The notes beneath the pieces are model-generated. The model had not been told where the DNA came from. It made no database searches and saw only the letters and a program-made list of their open reading frames with translations. 12,686 nucleotides of DNA, taken from the NCBI GenBank assembly GCA_031284225.1, contig JAITAH010000357.1, positions 1-12,686 of the forward strand, in the 5' to 3' direction. Positions within the stretch are counted from its first letter, which is position 1, and every line of letters begins with the position of its first letter. The translations under genes were made by a program, and so were the position numbers. The DNA is from Dysgonamonadaceae bacterium. Its GTDB lineage: Bacteria; Bacteroidota; Bacteroidia; Bacteroidales; Azobacteroidaceae. Positions 1-8,519 of the stretch are shown here, piece by piece.

Positions 1-32
1 TTTGGCGGTTTACAGAATTTAATCTATCTTTG
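1..32 (+). promoter_or_regulatory. Bacteroidota-type promoter of the tRNA-Arg gene
   Basis: TTTG at 1-4 and TATCTTTG at 25-32 are separated by exactly 20 bases. This matches the primary sigma-factor consensus of Bacteroides (TTTG at -33, TAnnTTTG at -7). Transcription would start a few bases before the tRNA at 45. No comparable promoter is visible between the tRNA and the peptidase gene at 151, so this may drive both. The first element touches the window edge, so nothing further upstream can be judged. Confidence 0.8.
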
Positions 33-44
33 CGTCCGCAAAAA

Positions 45-117
45 GGCCCCGTAGTTTAGTGAATAGAACGTCAGATTCCGGTTCTGAAGGTCACAGGTTT
101 GAGTCCTGTCGGGGTCA
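45..117 (+). tRNA. tRNA-Arg, anticodon CCG
   Basis: The 73 bases fold as a complete cloverleaf. The acceptor stem pairs 45-51 with 110-116 (seven pairs, one G-T), with discriminator A at 117. The D arm pairs GTT 54-56 with AAC 67-69. The anticodon stem pairs 71-75 with 83-87 around the loop TTCCGGT. The T arm pairs 95/93-97-side ACAGG with CCTGT 105-109 around a seven-base loop. The anticodon at 78-80 is CCG, which reads the arginine codon CGG. The 3' CCA is not encoded (CTA follows), so it must be added after transcription. Confidence 0.95.
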
Positions 118-150
118 CTAAATTCCTCCACTTTTTTATTCTTGAAAAAT

Positions 151-2265
<2,115 letters not shown>

Positions 2266-2291
2266 ACCGGTATAATATACCGCGCCACGAA

Positions 2292-2336
2292 AAAAACCGC
2301 TCGTCTATGTACAAAAAACAGAGACGAGCGGTTTTT
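2292..2336. terminator. Bidirectional intrinsic terminator between convergent genes
   Basis: A perfect 15-bp inverted repeat pairs 2292-2306 with 2322-2336 around a 15-base loop. The GC core CCGCTCGTCT is flanked by A5 on the left and T5 on the right. Each strand therefore has a GC hairpin ending in a U run. It lies between the peptidase stop (2265, +) and the rhomboid stop (2362, -) and probably ends transcription from both sides. Confidence 0.9.
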
Positions 2337-2361
2337 GTATGATAAATTTGTCTGAATACGA

Positions 2362-3009
2362 CTACGAAATATACGATTTATCATCGTCCGGTTCGTCCTC
2401 CTCCGGTTCGTCCTCTTCCTCCGGTTCCAGCGGTTTTTGAGGCCCGTAGTTCCGGAAAATCACAGCGCCCAGCAAACCGCTTATGGCGCCGGAGAGATGT
2501 CCTTCCCACGAAATCGTAGGATCGACGATTTCCGCAAGGGGAAACATATTCCACAAAGCGCTGCCGTACAGGAAAACGACAAGCAACGATACCGCCATTA
2601 AGGGAATATATTTCCGGAAAATCCCGCTGAAAAACAAAAAGAACGATAAAGCATAAACCAAACCGCTGGCGCCGATGTGCCACGATTCCCGCCCGATACA
2701 CCACGTCAGCAAACCGGACAGGAGCCAAACAACCGGCATCACGGCAAATCCGATTTCGTTGTAAAAATAGAATAGACACCAGCCCAGGATAATCAACGGA
2801 ACGGTGTTAGACAGCAAATGCGACGCACCGGAATGAATGAGCGGTTCGGTCAGTATGCCCCGCAGTCCGTCCAAAGTGCGGGGATAGATGCCCCAACGAT
2901 GCCAATCGGCGCCCAAACCCCTTTCCATTAACAAAATCAGCCAAAGCGCCCAAACAAAAAGACAGGGAAAAAGGAAAGCGTAAAGTAATCGTTTCGTCTC
3001 AATCTGCAT
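2362..3009 (-). CDS. Rhomboid family intramembrane serine protease
   Basis: This 215-residue membrane protein would cleave transmembrane segments of other proteins inside the bilayer. About six hydrophobic segments are seen, near residues 8-28, 65-83, 88-104, 112-130, 134-152 and 168-186. The rhomboid signature is intact: the HxxxN motif at His64-Asn68 in HLLSN, nucleophile Ser115 in GASG, and catalytic His171 in GHLSG. The long loop after the first helix contains the WGIYPR stretch typical of rhomboid L1. The last 25 residues form a very acidic Glu/Asp/Pro tail encoded by a short tandem repeat, which is not part of the catalytic core. The gene is monocistronic, divergent from the alpha-glucan operon and convergent with the peptidase. 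Upstream on its own strand only a poor promoter match is seen (TAACTTTTG, complement of 3039-3047). Substrate is not predictable. Confidence 0.93.
   Translation of the reverse strand: MQIETKRLLYAFLFPCLFVWALWLILLMERGLGADWHRWGIYPRTLDGLRGILTEPLIHSGASHLLSNTVPLIILGWCLFYFYNEIGFAVMPVVWLLSGLLTWCIGRESWHIGASGLVYALSFFLFFSGIFRKYIPLMAVSLLVVFLYGSALWNMFPLAEIVDPTISWEGHLSGAISGLLGAVIFRNYGPQKPLEPEEEDEPEEDEPDDDKSYIS
2387..2428. repeat. 15-bp tandem repeat in the rhomboid tail
   Basis: Two near-identical 15-base units, TCCGGTTCGTCCTCC (2387-2401) and TCCGGTTCGTCCTCT (2402-2416), are followed by a TCC spacer and a partial unit TCCGGTTCC at 2420-2428. On the coding (minus) strand they encode five-residue units of the EDEPE type. 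The period is a multiple of three, so copy-number change would lengthen or shorten the acidic tail without breaking the frame. Confidence 0.8.
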
Positions 3010-3059
3010 AAAAATATTTTTCCGGCAGTAAAATTAAACAAAAGTTATAAAAAAAACAT

Positions 3060-3067
3060 TATATTTG
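3060..3067 (+). promoter_or_regulatory. -7 element of the alpha-glucan operon promoter
   Basis: TATATTTG at 3060-3067 matches TAnnTTTG exactly. No good TTTG is seen at the -33 distance, where the DNA is A-rich. Transcription would start near 3074. This leaves a leader of about 20 bases before ATG 3094 and argues against a start at TTG 3070. Confidence 0.6.
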
Positions 3068-3093
3068 CGTTGTATTATAATGCAAAAAAAATT

Positions 3094-5037
3094 ATGGGTT
3101 ACCTTAAATTCGATAAGACTCTGTTAATTAATTTAGAGGAATCATTGAAACGGGAGATCCTCCGAACAAACCGGGGAGGTGCGTATCATTCAACCACAAT
3201 CGTCGATTGCAATACGCGCAAATACCACGGCCTGTTAGTATGCCCTGTGCCGCCATTGGATACGGATAATCATGTTTTGCTGTCTTCGCTGGACGAAACG
3301 GTTATCCAGCATGGAGCGGAATTTAATTTGGGGGTGCATCAGTATGCGAATGATCATTTTAGTCCCAACGGACACAAATACGTCCGGCAGTTTGAATTTG
3401 AAGGGATTCCAAAAACGATTTACCGGGTGGGTGGCGTGATTCTCTCAAAAGAGAAAGTGTTTACCGCATTTGAAAACCGGATATTGATTAAATATACCTT
3501 GATGGACGCCCATTCGCCTACAACTCTGCGATTCAGACCGTTCATGGCTTTTCGCAATGTCAATCAGCTGACGTATGCCAACCCGGTGGCCGACCGGAGC
3601 TATTCGGAAATCGAAAACGGGATTAAAACCTGTATGTATCCGGGATATCCCTGCCTGCACATGCAATTCAGCAAACCGGTACGATTTGTGTATCAACCGG
3701 ACTGGTACAAGGATATCGAATACTCCAAAGAAGCCGAACGCGGATTTCCTTACAAGGAAGATTTGTATGTGCCGGGGTATTTCGAACTCGACATCGAAAA
3801 AGGTGAATCTATCTTTTTTTCGGGCGGCGATACCATCATTGATCCATCCCTGGTTGCAGAGAAATTCAATCAGGAATCGCAAACGCGCACGCCACGCACC
3901 AGCTTTTACAAATGTCTGAAAAATTCGGCGCAACAGTTTTATCACCGGCCAACGGAGAACGACGCTTATTTATTAGCCGGTTATCCCTGGTTCAAAGTGC
4001 GGGCGAGGGATTTGTTTATTGCCATGCCGGGTTGCTCTTTGGCCATCGACGATCCGGTTCGTTTTGAAAAATTGATGGATACAGCCCGACCGGCGCTTCG
4101 CCGGTTCATGCAGGAGGGGCTGCTCGATCCGGTGATTCAAGAAATTGAATTGCCCGATGTGCCGCTCTGGGCGATTTGGGCTTTGCAGCAATACGCGAAA
4201 GCTACTTCGCCGGAACAATGCAACGAGCGTTACGGCAGTTTTATTCAGGAAATTATAGAATATATTCAAACGACCCGGCATCCGAACCTGATACTGGAAC
4301 ACAACGGTTTATTACGTTCGGAAGGTAAAGATAAACCGGTTACCTGGATGAATTCCACTTCGGAAGGACGGCCGATCGTTCCCCGTTCCGGTTTTATAGT
4401 GGAATTTAATGCTTTGTGGTATAATACTCTAAAATTTGCCGCCGACTTGGCGAAAAGAACGAATGATACCGACCGCGCCGAGATTTTGGAACAAATGGCG
4501 GCACGAACAGCAGTTTCATTTGTCGAAACGTTTGTCAACGGGCACGGCTATCTCTACGATTATGTGGACGGTAATTACATCGACTGGAGCGTGCGGCCTA
4601 ATATGATGTTCGCCATTTCGCTGGATTATTCTCCGCTCAATCGGTCGCAGCGACGCACGGCGCTCAATATCATCACCAAAGAGTTGCTGACGCCGAAGGG
4701 CATCCGCTCGTTAAGTCCCAAAAGCGAAGGCTACCGCCCCTATTACACCGGACCGCAGGACGAACGCGACTGGGCGTATCATCAGGGAACGGCTTGGCCG
4801 TGGCTATTGGGTCATTACCTCGAAGCGTATCTGAAACTCTATCAATACAGCGGTATCTCGTTCGTGGAACGGATGCTGATCGGATTGGACGAGGAAATGA
4901 ATACGCACTGTATCGGATCGCTTTCCGAACTGTTCGACGGCAATCCGCCGTTCCAAAGCCGGGGAGCCATCTCGTTTGCGATGAATGTGGCAGCTATCCT
5001 GCAAGTACTGAAACTGTTAGAAAACTTCGAATCATGA
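3094..5037 (+). CDS. Glycogen debranching enzyme, GH133-type
   Basis: This 647-residue protein matches bacterial amylo-alpha-1,6-glucosidases, which remove alpha-1,6 branch residues from glycogen-like glucans. The N-terminal GDE_N domain (about residues 15-270) carries the NTRKYHGLLV motif at residues 40-49. The C-terminal (alpha/alpha)6 glucosidase domain (about 290-640) carries GYPWF at 296-300, Arg305-Asp306, and YHQGTAWPW at 562-570. No signal peptide is seen, so it is cytoplasmic. ATG 3094 is chosen because the family begins close to this MGYLKFDK start, and the longer TTG start at 3070 would sit at the inferred transcription start. It is first in a three-gene operon, and its stop overlaps the next start as ATGA. 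Oddity: the expected (G/D)WGRD-like segment reads VRARD, a variant I believe is shared by Bacteroidales relatives. Function is well supported at family level; exact substrate is inferred. Confidence 0.92.
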   Translation: MGYLKFDKTLLINLEESLKREILRTNRGGAYHSTTIVDCNTRKYHGLLVCPVPPLDTDNHVLLSSLDETVIQHGAEFNLGVHQYANDHFSPNGHKYVRQFEFEGIPKTIYRVGGVILSKEKVFTAFENRILIKYTLMDAHSPTTLRFRPFMAFRNVNQLTYANPVADRSYSEIENGIKTCMYPGYPCLHMQFSKPVRFVYQPDWYKDIEYSKEAERGFPYKEDLYVPGYFELDIEKGESIFFSGGDTIIDPSLVAEKFNQESQTRTPRTSFYKCLKNSAQQFYHRPTENDAYLLAGYPWFKVRARDLFIAMPGCSLAIDDPVRFEKLMDTARPALRRFMQEGLLDPVIQEIELPDVPLWAIWALQQYAKATSPEQCNERYGSFIQEIIEYIQTTRHPNLILEHNGLLRSEGKDKPVTWMNSTSEGRPIVPRSGFIVEFNALWYNTLKFAADLAKRTNDTDRAEILEQMAARTAVSFVETFVNGHGYLYDYVDGNYIDWSVRPNMMFAISLDYSPLNRSQRRTALNIITKELLTPKGIRSLSPKSEGYRPYYTGPQDERDWAYHQGTAWPWLLGHYLEAYLKLYQYSGISFVERMLIGLDEEMNTHCIGSLSELFDGNPPFQSRGAISFAMNVAAILQVLKLLENFES

Positions 5038-6296
5038 ATGCGTTAATGTTCGGATGGGAATTCCCGCCCCATATCTTAGGAGGACTTGGCACAGCCAGTT
5101 ACGGTTTGACCAAAGGAATGGCACTGCAACCCGATCTGTCGATCGCTTTCGTGATGCCCAAACCCCGCGGCGACGAAGATCAAAGTTTTCTCCGAATCAT
5201 CGGCGCCGGTCATACGCCGATTGTCTGGCGAAACGTGTCGTGGGAATACGTGCAGGAACGAATCGGAAAATTTATCGACCCGCAACTGTATTTCGATTTG
5301 CAAAACCATATTTACGCCGATTTCAGCTATTACCCCGTCAACGACTTGGGATGCATCGGATTTTCCGGCCGGTATCCCGATAATCTGCTGGACGAAATCA
5401 ATAATTACTCCATCGTTGCAGGCGTGATTGCCCGTACCGTCCCTTTCGATATCATCCATTCGCACGACTGGCTGACCTATCCGGCCGGCATCCATGCCAA
5501 AGCCGTTACGGGAAAACCGCTGGTGATTCACGTGCATGCAACGGATTTCGACCGGAGCCGAGGCAAAGTCAACCCAACGGTTTACGGCATCGAAAAAGAC
5601 GGAATGGATCATGCCGATCACATCATTACGGTTAGCAATCTAACGCGAAACACGGTCATCGAAAAATACAATCAGGACCCGCGAAAAGTTACCACCGTCC
5701 ACAATGCCGTGGAACCGTTGAGACCGGAAATCGCCGCTATCCAGTCGAAAAAGGGAACGAAGGACAAGGTAATCACCTTCCTCGGCCGGATTACCATGCA
5801 GAAAGGCCCCGAATATTTCGTGGAAGCCGCCGCCAAAGTGCTCTCTAAAACCGATAACGTCCGCTTCGTAATGGCCGGCAACGGCGATATGATGAACCAA
5901 ATGATCCGTCTGGCCGCTCAGCGCCGGATTTCCGACCGTTTCCATTTTACCGGATTCATGAAAGGCACCCAAGTTTATGAAGTGCTCAAATCGAGCGATG
6001 TATATGTGATGCCGTCGGTGTCGGAACCTTTTGGCATCTCGCCGCTGGAAGCGATGCAGTGCGGCGTTCCGACCATTATTTCCAAACAGTCGGGATGCGC
6101 CGAAATCCTGGAAAACGCCATCAAAACCGATTACTGGGACATCGAAGCGATGGCCGACGCCATGTATTCCATTGTCAGCTACCCCGGTATGGCCGAATAC
6201 CTGCGCATCGAAGGAAAAAAAGAAGTCGATCAAATTACCTGGGAAAAAGCCGGACAGAAAGTTCGCGCCATCTATAACCAGGTCTTAAATAAATAA
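5034..6296 (+). CDS. GT4-family glycosyltransferase of the alpha-glucan operon
   Basis: This 420-residue GT-B fold enzyme most likely transfers glucose from a nucleotide sugar to an alpha-glucan. The N-terminal half begins with MFGWEFPPHILGGLGTA, an acceptor-side glycine loop. It then shows HSHDW (142-146) and HVHATD (166-171), typical of the glycogen-synthase-like part of GT4. The C-terminal half has the donor phosphate residues Arg252 and Lys257 in GRITMQKG and the E-x7-E motif Glu331...Glu339 in EPFGISPLE. No signal peptide or membrane segment is seen. The start at 5034 overlaps the debranching stop by four bases (ATGA), implying translational coupling, and matches the family N-terminus. 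The reading frame stays open upstream to 4794, but that part only shadows the debranching gene. Its neighbours suggest glucan synthesis or remodelling. Bacteroidales may also carry a separate glycogen synthase, so the exact product remains open. Confidence 0.88.
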   Translation: MNALMFGWEFPPHILGGLGTASYGLTKGMALQPDLSIAFVMPKPRGDEDQSFLRIIGAGHTPIVWRNVSWEYVQERIGKFIDPQLYFDLQNHIYADFSYYPVNDLGCIGFSGRYPDNLLDEINNYSIVAGVIARTVPFDIIHSHDWLTYPAGIHAKAVTGKPLVIHVHATDFDRSRGKVNPTVYGIEKDGMDHADHIITVSNLTRNTVIEKYNQDPRKVTTVHNAVEPLRPEIAAIQSKKGTKDKVITFLGRITMQKGPEYFVEAAAKVLSKTDNVRFVMAGNGDMMNQMIRLAAQRRISDRFHFTGFMKGTQVYEVLKSSDVYVMPSVSEPFGISPLEAMQCGVPTIISKQSGCAEILENAIKTDYWDIEAMADAMYSIVSYPGMAEYLRIEGKKEVDQITWEKAGQKVRAIYNQVLNK

Positions 6297-6303
6297 ATAC
6301 CGT

Positions 6304-7602
6304 ATGAAAACGATTTGTTTTTATTTTCAGATTCATCAACCTTTCCGTTTGAAACGCTATCGCTTCTTCGACATCGGCGCCGATCATTATTATTACGACG
6401 ATTTTTCAAACGAAGATATTATCCGCGGCATCGCCGAGCGCACCTATTTTCCGGCCAACCGACTGCTGTTGGACTTGATACGGGAATACGACGGAAAATT
6501 CAAAGCAGCCTTTTCGATCTCCGGCGTTATGCTGGATCAGATGGAAATTTACCTGCCGGAAGCCATCGAACAGTTCAAAGAGCTGGCTAAAACCGGCTGT
6601 GTGGAATTTTTGGCCGAAACGGCCGATCATTCCCTCGCTTCGTTGCGCGATCCGGAAGAATTTGCCAAGCAGGTGCAGGCGCACAAGGAGAAAATCGAAT
6701 GGCTTTTCAACCAAACGCCCACGGTTTTCCGCAACACCGAGTTGATGTACGACGACGATATCGCCCTGCAAGTGGCCGCTCTGGGCTTCAAGGCGATGCT
6801 GACCGAAGGCGCTAAACACGTTCTCGGCTGGAAAAGCCCGAATTACCTCTACGCCGCCGCCGCCGCGCCCGCGCTGAAACTGCTGACTCGCAACATGAAG
6901 TTCAGCGACGATATTTCCTACCGTTTTTCGCACTACGACTGGAGCGAATACCCGCTCGTGGCCGATAAACTGGTGCAGTGGATCGCGGCGACGCCCGAAT
7001 CGGAGCAACTGATCAATATTTTCATCAATTACGATGTTTTGGGCAGCCTGCAACCGGCTTCGACCGGCATTTTTGAGTTTTTCAAAGCCATTCCGCGCTT
7101 TGCTCTCAAGCGTGGAATCACGTTTTCGACGCCGGCCGAGGTGATTCAGACCTTCAAACCGGTGGGCGAGCTGGCCGTTCCCTACCCCTGCTCGTGGGCG
7201 GGCGAGGAAAAGGACGCCAGTCCCTGGCTGGGGAATGTGCTGCAACGGGAAGCCGTTGATAAACTGTACAGTATCGCCGAAAAAGTGCATCTGGTGAGCG
7301 ATCGGCGGATTCTTCAGGATTGGCATTACCTACAGGCCAGCGATCATTTTAACTATATGAGTACGAAACTGTTTCCGGGTCCAAGCGTTTATAGTCCCTA
7401 CGAAAACGCTTACGACGCTTTCAACAATTATATGAACGTGTTGAGCGATTTTATCGACCGTGTCAACGGGCAATTCCCCGAAGGGGTGGAAAACGAAGAG
7501 TTAAATGCCTTGATGACTACGATTCTCAATCAGGAACAGAAAATCAAAGAGCTGGAAAGAAAATTAGTTGCAAGAAAATCGCCTAAACGGGCGGTGGTTT
7601 AA
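6304..7602 (+). CDS. GH57 alpha-amylase-like protein, acid/base Asp missing
   Basis: This 432-residue protein belongs to glycoside hydrolase family 57, which processes alpha-1,4-glucans with a retaining mechanism on a (beta/alpha)7 barrel. Region 1 is His11-Gln12-Pro13. Region 3 is FRNTEL with the nucleophile candidate Glu146. Region 4, which in active relatives reads like DYETFGEH, here reads Asn242-Tyr-Asp-Val-Leu-Gly-Ser-Leu. Asn therefore sits where the catalytic acid/base Asp belongs, and the following Glu and His are also lost. The central TEGAKHVLGW segment and the C-terminal YLQASDHF segment are intact. The last 40 residues look like a charged coiled coil. The gene starts seven bases after the glycosyltransferase and ends three bases before a terminator. 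It may be a non-catalytic glucan-binding or regulatory partner, or have shifted chemistry; GH57 alpha-amylase-like homologues lacking catalytic residues are known. Family call is firm, activity is doubtful. Confidence 0.9.
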   Translation: MKTICFYFQIHQPFRLKRYRFFDIGADHYYYDDFSNEDIIRGIAERTYFPANRLLLDLIREYDGKFKAAFSISGVMLDQMEIYLPEAIEQFKELAKTGCVEFLAETADHSLASLRDPEEFAKQVQAHKEKIEWLFNQTPTVFRNTELMYDDDIALQVAALGFKAMLTEGAKHVLGWKSPNYLYAAAAAPALKLLTRNMKFSDDISYRFSHYDWSEYPLVADKLVQWIAATPESEQLINIFINYDVLGSLQPASTGIFEFFKAIPRFALKRGITFSTPAEVIQTFKPVGELAVPYPCSWAGEEKDASPWLGNVLQREAVDKLYSIAEKVHLVSDRRILQDWHYLQASDHFNYMSTKLFPGPSVYSPYENAYDAFNNYMNVLSDFIDRVNGQFPEGVENEELNALMTTILNQEQKIKELERKLVARKSPKRAVV

Positions 7603-7605
7603 ATA

Positions 7606-7644
7606 AAAAGTGCGTACTTATCAGAGCGATAAGTGCGCACTTTT
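7606..7644. terminator. Bidirectional terminator after the alpha-glucan operon
   Basis: Bases 7606-7622 pair with 7628-7644 in a 17-bp stem with one G-T pair and a five-base loop (AGAGC). The left arm begins AAAA and the right arm ends TTTT, so both strands have a hairpin with a short U run. It begins four bases after the GH57 stop and lies downstream of the minus-strand operon ending at 7692. Confidence 0.85.
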
Positions 7645-7655
7645 AGAGCAGAAGA

Positions 7656-7681
7656 GGCTGTGTCAAACGTTCGACACATCC
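7656..7681. repeat. Small imperfect inverted repeat
   Basis: GGCTGTGTC (7656-7664) faces GACACATCC (7673-7681) across the eight-base loop AAACGTTC, giving eight pairs and one mismatch. It lies between the terminator and the minus-strand gene end. No U run follows on either strand, so it is not itself a standard terminator. The motif GAGGCTGTGTCAAA at 7654-7667 resembles insertion-sequence ends known in this phylum, but no partner end or target duplication was found. Confidence 0.5.
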
Positions 7682-7691
7682 ATTCCTTTAT

Positions 7692-8198
7692 TTATTTCGC
7701 AAACCGATTCTGAAAAAATTCGACAAACGGCGTAAACTCCTCAACGTAAGAAACCGGAATTATTAACGTTCCCCAGCCGGCTGTTACGATAATCACAAAA
7801 TCTAAGGGAGCATCGCCTAATTTCGGATGTGTAATGCTGAATTTGCCGGCGCTATCATACTCGGCTTTTTTACACTCGCTTTTTTTACAAACGACAGGTT
7901 CCGACACAGACGCGAAGTCGTAGGTTGTGGAGATAATCACAAGTTCCGGATCATCACCGTCTCGATATCCTATGATGTAGTTATAATACGTCTGTATCTG
8001 TTTTGTGAGTTTGTTGGTGATCACCATGTTCACCCCGGCCACCACGTCGTAACTCTCGCCATCTTTCACCTTTTCATTAAAGATTTTCCGGATTTCCGCT
8101 TTGTTTCGTTCTTCTTTAGCTCCGGGTTGTCCTCCGGCCATTTTGTAGAGGGCGCTGCCAATCGATCTCAAAACTTTGTCTAATAATTCCATTTTCAT
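7692..8198 (-). CDS. Unrecognised 168-aa protein, paralogue of the 175-aa protein
   Basis: I do not recognise this family. The protein is soluble and has no signal peptide. The first 20 residues form a probable amphipathic helix (LLDKVLRSIGSALYKM). A basic linker follows, then an alternating beta-rich domain (about 50-150) and a closing helix FTPFVEFFQNRF. It aligns over this domain with the 175-aa protein encoded upstream. The matching blocks are YYNYIIGY (71-78), ELVIIS (85-90), KKSECKKA (105-112) and the strand ending in IIP (146-148) before the final helix. The strands-then-C-terminal-helix order recalls bacterial PH/GRAM-like domains, which is inference only. It is last of three co-directional genes, 34 bases after the two-helix membrane protein. 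ATG 8198 is chosen; ATG 8192 two codons on is equally possible. The leader is A-rich with no Shine-Dalgarno. Expression as a gene is well supported by the paralogy. Confidence 0.8.
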   Translation of the reverse strand: MKMELLDKVLRSIGSALYKMAGGQPGAKEERNKAEIRKIFNEKVKDGESYDVVAGVNMVITNKLTKQIQTYYNYIIGYRDGDDPELVIISTTYDFASVSEPVVCKKSECKKAEYDSAGKFSITHPKLGDAPLDFVIIVTAGWGTLIIPVSYVEEFTPFVEFFQNRFAK

Positions 8199-8232
8199 TT
8201 CTTTTTCATTTATAAATTTAATTCTTTCTTAA

Positions 8233-8490
8233 TTATGACCAATGTAATTCGTCCTTGAAAATATAAAATACTATGCTGCAAATGATACAAAGAATTCCCG
8301 CTACCAGAATAAGCGTCCGTCGTATTCCGGGAAAATAATTTCTTGAAACCTTGTGGCTGGGGTCCAACCATTTCCAGTTGAATAGGTATCCCACTATTAG
8401 CAGGCAACCGAACAAAAACAATACGGCGCATCGTCCTGCGGGTCCCACGGTCTGCCAATATTCCGAAAGTTCGTTAAGAATCGTATTCAT
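8233..8490 (-). CDS. Small membrane protein with two transmembrane helices
   Basis: This 85-residue protein has no family I recognise. Two hydrophobic helices lie at about residues 22-39 and 59-78. They are joined by a loop (40-58) rich in Lys and Arg (Lys40, Lys47, Arg50, Arg57, Arg58). By the positive-inside rule the loop should be cytoplasmic and both ends outside. The loop also holds Trp-Leu-Asp-Pro and Asn-Tyr-Phe-Pro-Gly turns. It lies between two paralogous soluble proteins with 29- and 34-base gaps, so the three are probably one operon, and it may be their membrane partner. The leader before ATG 8490 has no Shine-Dalgarno. A competing frame (8210-8458) gives an Arg-rich product with no coherent membrane pattern and was not chosen. 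Confidence 0.7.
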   Translation of the reverse strand: MNTILNELSEYWQTVGPAGRCAVLFLFGCLLIVGYLFNWKWLDPSHKVSRNYFPGIRRTLILVAGILCIICSIVFYIFKDELHWS

Positions 8491-8519
8491 GTTTTTCAGT
8501 CTAAGCGATAGTCGGTAGA

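Noticed and set aside
142..150. TTG start for the peptidase
   Set aside because: It would add three residues before a complete lipoprotein signal; ATG 151 begins the signal directly.
4794..5033. Upstream extension of the glycosyltransferase
   Set aside because: It runs inside the debranching enzyme in another frame. The family N-terminus and the ATGA overlap place the start at 5034.
6406..7326. Long open frame (306 aa) antisense to the GH57 gene
   Set aside because: It lies entirely inside a gene with clear family motifs on the other strand, and its product is rich in Arg, Gly, Gln and His with no recognisable motif. It is a composition shadow.
8210..8458. Alternative 82-aa frame over the small membrane gene
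   Set aside because: It gives an Arg-rich product without membrane segments, whereas the 8233-8490 frame gives two clean helices and even operon spacing.
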